Below are positions 31,546 through 34,663 of a stretch of DNA of 34,663 nucleotides, one piece after another (within the stretch, counting starts at the first letter, position 1; each line of letters begins with the position of its first letter). A model generated the notes under the pieces. The model was not told where the DNA came from. It saw nothing but the letters and a program-made list of their open reading frames with translations, and ran no database searches. The stretch spans positions 1-34,663 of the forward strand of contig VBML01000055.1 of NCBI GenBank assembly GCA_005878915.1. Direction: 5' to 3'. Both the position numbers and the translations under genes were made by a program. The DNA is from Methanobacteriota archaeon (lineage in GTDB: Archaea; Thermoplasmatota; Thermoplasmata; RBG-16-68-12).

Positions 31546-32805
31546 ATGGCGACGCGCACGTGGACGTATGGGCTGACGGCGAACATCGTCGTCCTCGGGG
31601 TCGTGAGCCTCCTCACGGACGTCAGCAGCGAGATGATCCTCCCGATTCTGCCGTTCTTCCTGATCTCTGTCCTGTCCGCGAACGCGTTCATCGTCGGGCT
31701 CGTCGAAGGGCTCGCGGACTCCGTCGTGGCGTTCATGAAGGTCGTCTCCGGGCGGTGGTCCGACGTGGCGGGGAGCCGGCGGGGATTCGTCGCCGCGGGC
31801 TACGGCCTGTCGACCGCGATGAAGGTCCTCTTCCCGTTCGCGCAGGTGTGGACCCAGTTCCTCGGGATGCGGATCGCCGAGCGGATGGGGAAGGGCGTCC
31901 GCGACGCGCCGAGGGACGCCCTCCTCACGGAATCGACGCCCGCGGAGACCCGCGGGAAGGCGTTCGGATTCCACCGGGCGATGGACACCACAGGGGCCGT
32001 CGTCGGACCGATTCTCGCCCTCGTCCTCCTCGCGATTCTCCTCCCCTCCATGGCCGAGGGGTCCGCGTACCGTCTCATCATCCTGATCGCGGCGGTGCCC
32101 GCAGCCATCTCGTTTGCGGTCGTGTTCCTCGTGCGCGAGCCGACGCGCGCGCCGAGCCGGACCCCTCGATTCCGCGCGAGCCTGCGGAGCATCCCGCGCC
32201 CTCTCGTCGCCTTCATCGCGATCGCGAGCGTCTTCTCGTTCGCGGATTTCTCCTTCGCCTTCCTCCTGCTCCGCGTTGCGGACGTCGGATGGAGCACGTT
32301 CCTCGCGATCGTGCTGTACATCCTGTTCAACATCGTCTACGCCGTGCACGCGTTCCCCGCGGGGATCCTCTCCGACCACGTCGGCCGCCGGCCGGTGATC
32401 CTCGTCGGGTATGGGTTCTTCATCGCGATGGCCGTCCTCATCGCGGGGCTCCCCTCCAAGGTGGCGGGCGTCCCTCCCGCCGCGCCGACCCTCGCGGTCC
32501 TCGCCGTCGGGTTCGTCCTGTACGGCCTGAGCTACGGGATGGCCGAGGGCACGCAGCGGGCCCTCGTCGCGGACCTCGCGCCCGCGGAGTCGAAGGCGAC
32601 CGTCCTTGGGGCGTACCACACGAGCGTCGGGTTCGTGAAGCTCGCCTCAGGGATCGTCGCGGGAGGCCTGTGGTTCTTCATCGCGCCCTCGGCGACGTTC
32701 GTGTTCGGCGCGATCACTGCCTCCGTCGCGGCGGTGATGCTCCTCCTGTGGCGTCCTCCGGCTACGTCCTCAGCGTCCGGCCAAGGACCCGCTCGACCCG
32801 CCTGA
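31546..32805 (+). CDS. Major facilitator superfamily transporter
   Basis: The 419-aa protein has about twelve membrane helices and MFS loop motifs: GRWSDVAGSRRGFVAAGY after TM2, GKGVRDAPRDALLTE in the first half, and GILSDHVGRRPVILVGY in the second half. The 'RxGKGxRxxPRDALL' pattern occurs in a bacterial/archaeal MFS group of unknown substrate, often called multidrug-like. The start MATRTWTYGLTANIVVLGVV follows the exchanger by 9 bp with GAGGCGGGG as ribosome-binding site. The last 44 bp overlap the convergent MTH1187-family gene. Confidence 0.9.
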   Translation: MATRTWTYGLTANIVVLGVVSLLTDVSSEMILPILPFFLISVLSANAFIVGLVEGLADSVVAFMKVVSGRWSDVAGSRRGFVAAGYGLSTAMKVLFPFAQVWTQFLGMRIAERMGKGVRDAPRDALLTESTPAETRGKAFGFHRAMDTTGAVVGPILALVLLAILLPSMAEGSAYRLIILIAAVPAAISFAVVFLVREPTRAPSRTPRFRASLRSIPRPLVAFIAIASVFSFADFSFAFLLLRVADVGWSTFLAIVLYILFNIVYAVHAFPAGILSDHVGRRPVILVGYGFFIAMAVLIAGLPSKVAGVPPAAPTLAVLAVGFVLYGLSYGMAEGTQRALVADLAPAESKATVLGAYHTSVGFVKLASGIVAGGLWFFIAPSATFVFGAITASVAAVMLLLWRPPATSSASGQGPARPA

Positions 32806-33067
32806 CCTTCGCCTCCAGCTGCCCGCGCGCTCCCTTGCGGTCGTCGATCTTGATGATTGTCGAGACCCGCTCGCTGTCCCTCGCGACGGCCTTGTGGCAC
32901 TTCGCGATCAGGGAGAGGACCTCGTCGAACGATCCCTCGACGACCGTGCCCATGGCGTTCATGCGATAGTCGAGCCCGCTCGCGTCCACGATCTTGAGGC
33001 ACCGGGCGACGTACTTCGAGACGCTCGTCCCCTTCCCGATGGGCGTGATGCTGAACTCCGCGAGCAT
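32762..33067 (-). CDS. MTH1187-family (DUF77) thiamine-binding-like protein
   Basis: The 101-aa protein matches the MTH1187/YqgV family: MLAEFSITPIGKGTSVSKYV, then DYRMNAMGTVVEGSFDEVLS, then KCHKAVARDSERVSTIIKID and a basic C-terminus. These small ferredoxin-like proteins form tetramers, and some are reported to bind thiamine or its precursors. ATG at 33065-33067 gives the normal family start. The ORF-track start at 33094 would add nine Pro/Gly-rich residues. The 3' end overlaps the MFS gene antisense by 44 bp. The 5' end is divergent from the methyltransferase, with only ~50 bp between starts. Confidence 0.87.
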   Translation of the reverse strand: MLAEFSITPIGKGTSVSKYVARCLKIVDASGLDYRMNAMGTVVEGSFDEVLSLIAKCHKAVARDSERVSTIIKIDDRKGARGQLEAKVRRVERVLGRTLRT

Positions 33068-33119
33068 GCCCCGGGATGGGCCCGGCGGGCTCATTAGGGT
33101 TGGCGCGGTGCCCGGTCCC

Positions 33120-33851
33120 GTGGCGGTGGACTACTCCCGTCTCGCCTCGACGTACGACCGCGTCCGGTCCTCCCCGCGGGAGGTGCAGGAATTCTGGCTC
33201 CCCGCATTGACGCGGCTGGCGGACGTCCCCGAGGGGTCCCTCGTCCTCGACGTCGGATGCGGGACCGGCCGCATCTCGGTGCCCCTCTCGGAGCGGCATC
33301 GCGTCGTCGGGGTCGACGCCTCTCGCGAGATGCTCGACGTCGCCCGCTCGAAAGGGAGCCCAGCTCGGTTTCTTCTCGGAGACGCGGCCCGCCTCCCCTT
33401 CCCCGGCGGGCGATTTAGCGTGGCCCTGGCGGTATTGGTGCTCCACCTCCTCCCGGACTTCCGCTCCGCCGTGGGCGAGATGAGCCGGGTGGCCGCGCGG
33501 GCCATCGTCGCGACGGTCGACATCCGCCGGCGGGAGACGCACGCGATCGACAAGGCGTTTCCGTCCCTCCAGGGAATCGACGCATCGCGGTTCCCGCGAA
33601 TCCCCGCCATCGAACAGGCGTTCCGGGCGGCGGGTTGTCGGAGCGTGGAGCGGCACGATGCAACCCGTCGCGTCGAAGCATCGACGGAGGAATTCCTCGA
33701 CCGCGTGCGGGGGAAGTACCTCTCAACCCTCTCCCTCCTCCCGCCCGGAGAGTTCGAGCGGGGGCTCGCGTGGCTCGAGGAGGAACTCCCGCGGCGGGGC
33801 CCTCGATACACGTATTCACACACGGTCACGTTCGTAGTCGCTTCAACATGA
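33120..33851 (+). CDS. SAM-dependent methyltransferase (class I, type 11)
   Basis: The 243-aa protein starts VAVDYSRLASTYDRVRSSPR, typical of this class. Motif I is VLDVGCGTGRISVPLSERH, followed by VVGVDASREML (acidic residue binding the SAM ribose), FLLGDAARLPFPGGRFSVAL (motif II/III) and VLVLHLLPDF. The acceptor substrate cannot be inferred. Ubiquinone/menaquinone-type and small-molecule methyltransferases look alike. GTG at 33120 is chosen because it begins right at the conserved N-terminal segment; GTG 33108 and 33126 are alternatives. The last 26 bp overlap the convergent archaemetzincin gene. Confidence 0.87.
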   Translation: MAVDYSRLASTYDRVRSSPREVQEFWLPALTRLADVPEGSLVLDVGCGTGRISVPLSERHRVVGVDASREMLDVARSKGSPARFLLGDAARLPFPGGRFSVALAVLVLHLLPDFRSAVGEMSRVAARAIVATVDIRRRETHAIDKAFPSLQGIDASRFPRIPAIEQAFRAAGCRSVERHDATRRVEASTEEFLDRVRGKYLSTLSLLPPGEFERGLAWLEEELPRRGPRYTYSHTVTFVVAST

Positions 33852-34335
33852 ATTCAATGGTCGGCGTGCAACGCCGGCAGAAGGAGCGGGTCTTCCGGTC
33901 AACAGCGTCCACCGAGTTCGAGAACGACATCACGCACTCGCGGTTCGGGCAGTTGTCCGCGCCGAGGGTGTGGCCGAGCTCGTGGATCGCCTCCTTCGCG
34001 ATTCTCTCCCGAGTCTTTCCGAGGTCCGGGCTCTCGAGATGGGCGATCGACATCACCGCAGGCCCGCTGTAGATGCGCCCGACCCCGAAGACGAAGTTGT
34101 ACGTGCCCGTGTACAGGTCCCCCGCCGTGACGCCGAGGACGCGGTCTCCCGCATCGGAGGCGAGGGACTCGAGGATGGGTTCCGCGCGATACTGCTTGCG
34201 TTTCTCATCGAACCAGTCAGAGTTCAGATCCTTGGATTCCAGGAGTGTCGCGTCGCCCAGGTCCTTCAGGTCTTCGACGAGGTCCTCGAGGACATCCCAC
34301 GGCACGTCGCCGAGGGGCCGGATCGAGATCCTCAC
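33826..34335 (-). CDS. amzA: Archaemetzincin, zinc metalloprotease
   Basis: The 169-aa protein has the archaemetzincin zinc site HELGHTLGADNC and the following conserved CVMSFSNSVDAVDRKTRSFC plus RRC, which supply the second structural zinc site. The 'MSFSNS' Met-turn region identifies a metzincin. N-terminal MRISIRPLGDVPWDVLEDLV is typical of archaeal members, and length is normal. Natural substrates are unknown. The ATG at 34333-34335 overlaps the rtcB stop by four bases (ATGA), so it is coupled to rtcB. Confidence 0.95.
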   Translation of the reverse strand: MRISIRPLGDVPWDVLEDLVEDLKDLGDATLLESKDLNSDWFDEKRKQYRAEPILESLASDAGDRVLGVTAGDLYTGTYNFVFGVGRIYSGPAVMSIAHLESPDLGKTRERIAKEAIHELGHTLGADNCPNRECVMSFSNSVDAVDRKTRSFCRRCTPTIEFMLKRLRT

Positions 34336-34663
34336 CCCTTCACGACCCCGAGGGGGACCATGCGGGCGACGATCTTCGTGAGGCCGGCGCCCTCCGCGAC
34401 GCGGACGACGTGCTCCACGTCCTTGTACGCGCCGGGGGCCTCCTCGACGATCCCCGCCTTCGAGGCCGCGTGGAGATAGATCCCTTTGTCGCTGAGGGCC
34501 TTCACGACTTCATTCGGGCGGAACATGCGTTCCGCGGCCTTGCGGGACATCTGGCGGCCCGCTCCGTGGCACGAGGAGCCGAAGGACCGCTCCATCGCGG
34601 TCGGGAGGCCGACGAGGACGAACGAGCACGTGCCCATGTCCCCGGGGATCAGGACGGGCTGGC
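34332..34663 (-). CDS. rtcB: RtcB RNA-splicing ligase, C-terminal part (5' truncated by window edge)
   Basis: The reading frame enters from the window edge as QPVLIPGDMGTCSFVLVG and continues with FGSSCHGAGRQMSRKAAERM, containing the HGAGR motif with the His that is guanylylated in RtcB. It ends KIVARMVPLGVVKG, the standard family C-terminus. RtcB joins tRNA halves after intron removal, using GTP and Mn2+. The visible Ser-to-Asp change (PGDMGT rather than PGSMGT) is conservative. The downstream archaemetzincin gene overlaps by four bases. Confidence 0.95.
   Translation of the reverse strand, partial: QPVLIPGDMGTCSFVLVGLPTAMERSFGSSCHGAGRQMSRKAAERMFRPNEVVKALSDKGIYLHAASKAGIVEEAPGAYKDVEHVVRVAEGAGLTKIVARMVPLGVVKG

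Noticed and set aside
30358-32619. 753-aa minus-strand open frame
   Set aside because: It is antisense to the Ca2+/H+ exchanger and the MFS transporter and shows only charged low-complexity sequence.
29808-32969. 1053-aa plus-strand open frame
   Set aside because: It crosses the antisense of nnr and the wrong frames of the exchanger and MFS genes. It is a compositional shadow.

Overview
The window is GC-rich archaeal chromosomal DNA. Archaeal markers include a nascent polypeptide-associated complex subunit, the ribosome-recycling ATPase ABCE1/RLI, archaemetzincin, RtcB, an AMMECR1 protein and a COG1407 phosphoesterase. TATA-like boxes lie about 27-29 bp before several start codons, implying leaderless transcripts. 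Signal-peptide proteins with C-terminal membrane anchors and a membrane-anchored winged-helix regulator fit a Thermoplasmatota-like lineage. That assignment is inference from gene content only.

Layout. (1) 1-3.2 kb: divergent nac (partial) and rli; rli carries a complete LAGLIDADG intein inside its second 4Fe-4S motif. (2) 3.2-6.7 kb, minus strand: a VapBC-like toxin-antitoxin pair with its own promoter, and a string AMMECR1 - chimeric ORF - dihydroorotase - DedA. The chimeric ORF comes from an apparently perfect 295-bp tandem duplication across the AMMECR1/pyrC junction. (3) 6.8-8.2 kb: a CBS-domain/zinc-ribbon protein, then a V4R sensor overlapping a roadblock/LC7 protein. (4) 8.2-14.5 kb: five tightly coupled genes (three junctions are 4-bp GTGA overlaps). 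They encode a membrane winged-helix regulator, two exported anchored proteins, a Cdc48-like tandem AAA+ ATPase with an N-terminal membrane domain, and a small membrane protein. (5) 14.4-16.4 kb, minus strand: a secreted beta-helix protein. (6) 16.6-27.3 kb: a peptide/nickel-type (Dpp/Opp) ABC transporter followed by two small membrane proteins. All five transporter components carry extra domains: Ig-like stalk repeats on the binding protein, a ~230-residue insert in one permease, a ~500-residue PQQ/propeller-like insert in the other, a helical insert in one ATPase and a RING-like zinc finger on the other. (7) 27.3-28.9 kb: tRNA-Val(UAC), a COG1407 phosphoesterase, and an unrecognised small gene bordered by five 20-bp palindromes of the form TTCTC-N10-GAGAA. 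(8) 28.9-34.7 kb: NAD(P)HX repair enzyme, Ca2+/H+ exchanger, MFS transporter, MTH1187-family protein, methyltransferase, archaemetzincin and the 3' end of rtcB.

The strongest candidates for undescribed biology are the heavily modified ABC transporter, the membrane-AAA operon, the RLI intein placed so that splicing restores an Fe-S cluster ligand, and the small gene with its palindrome cluster. Gene families were recognised by eye from motifs. No database search, structure prediction or alignment was run. Start sites, transmembrane segments and domain borders are approximate.
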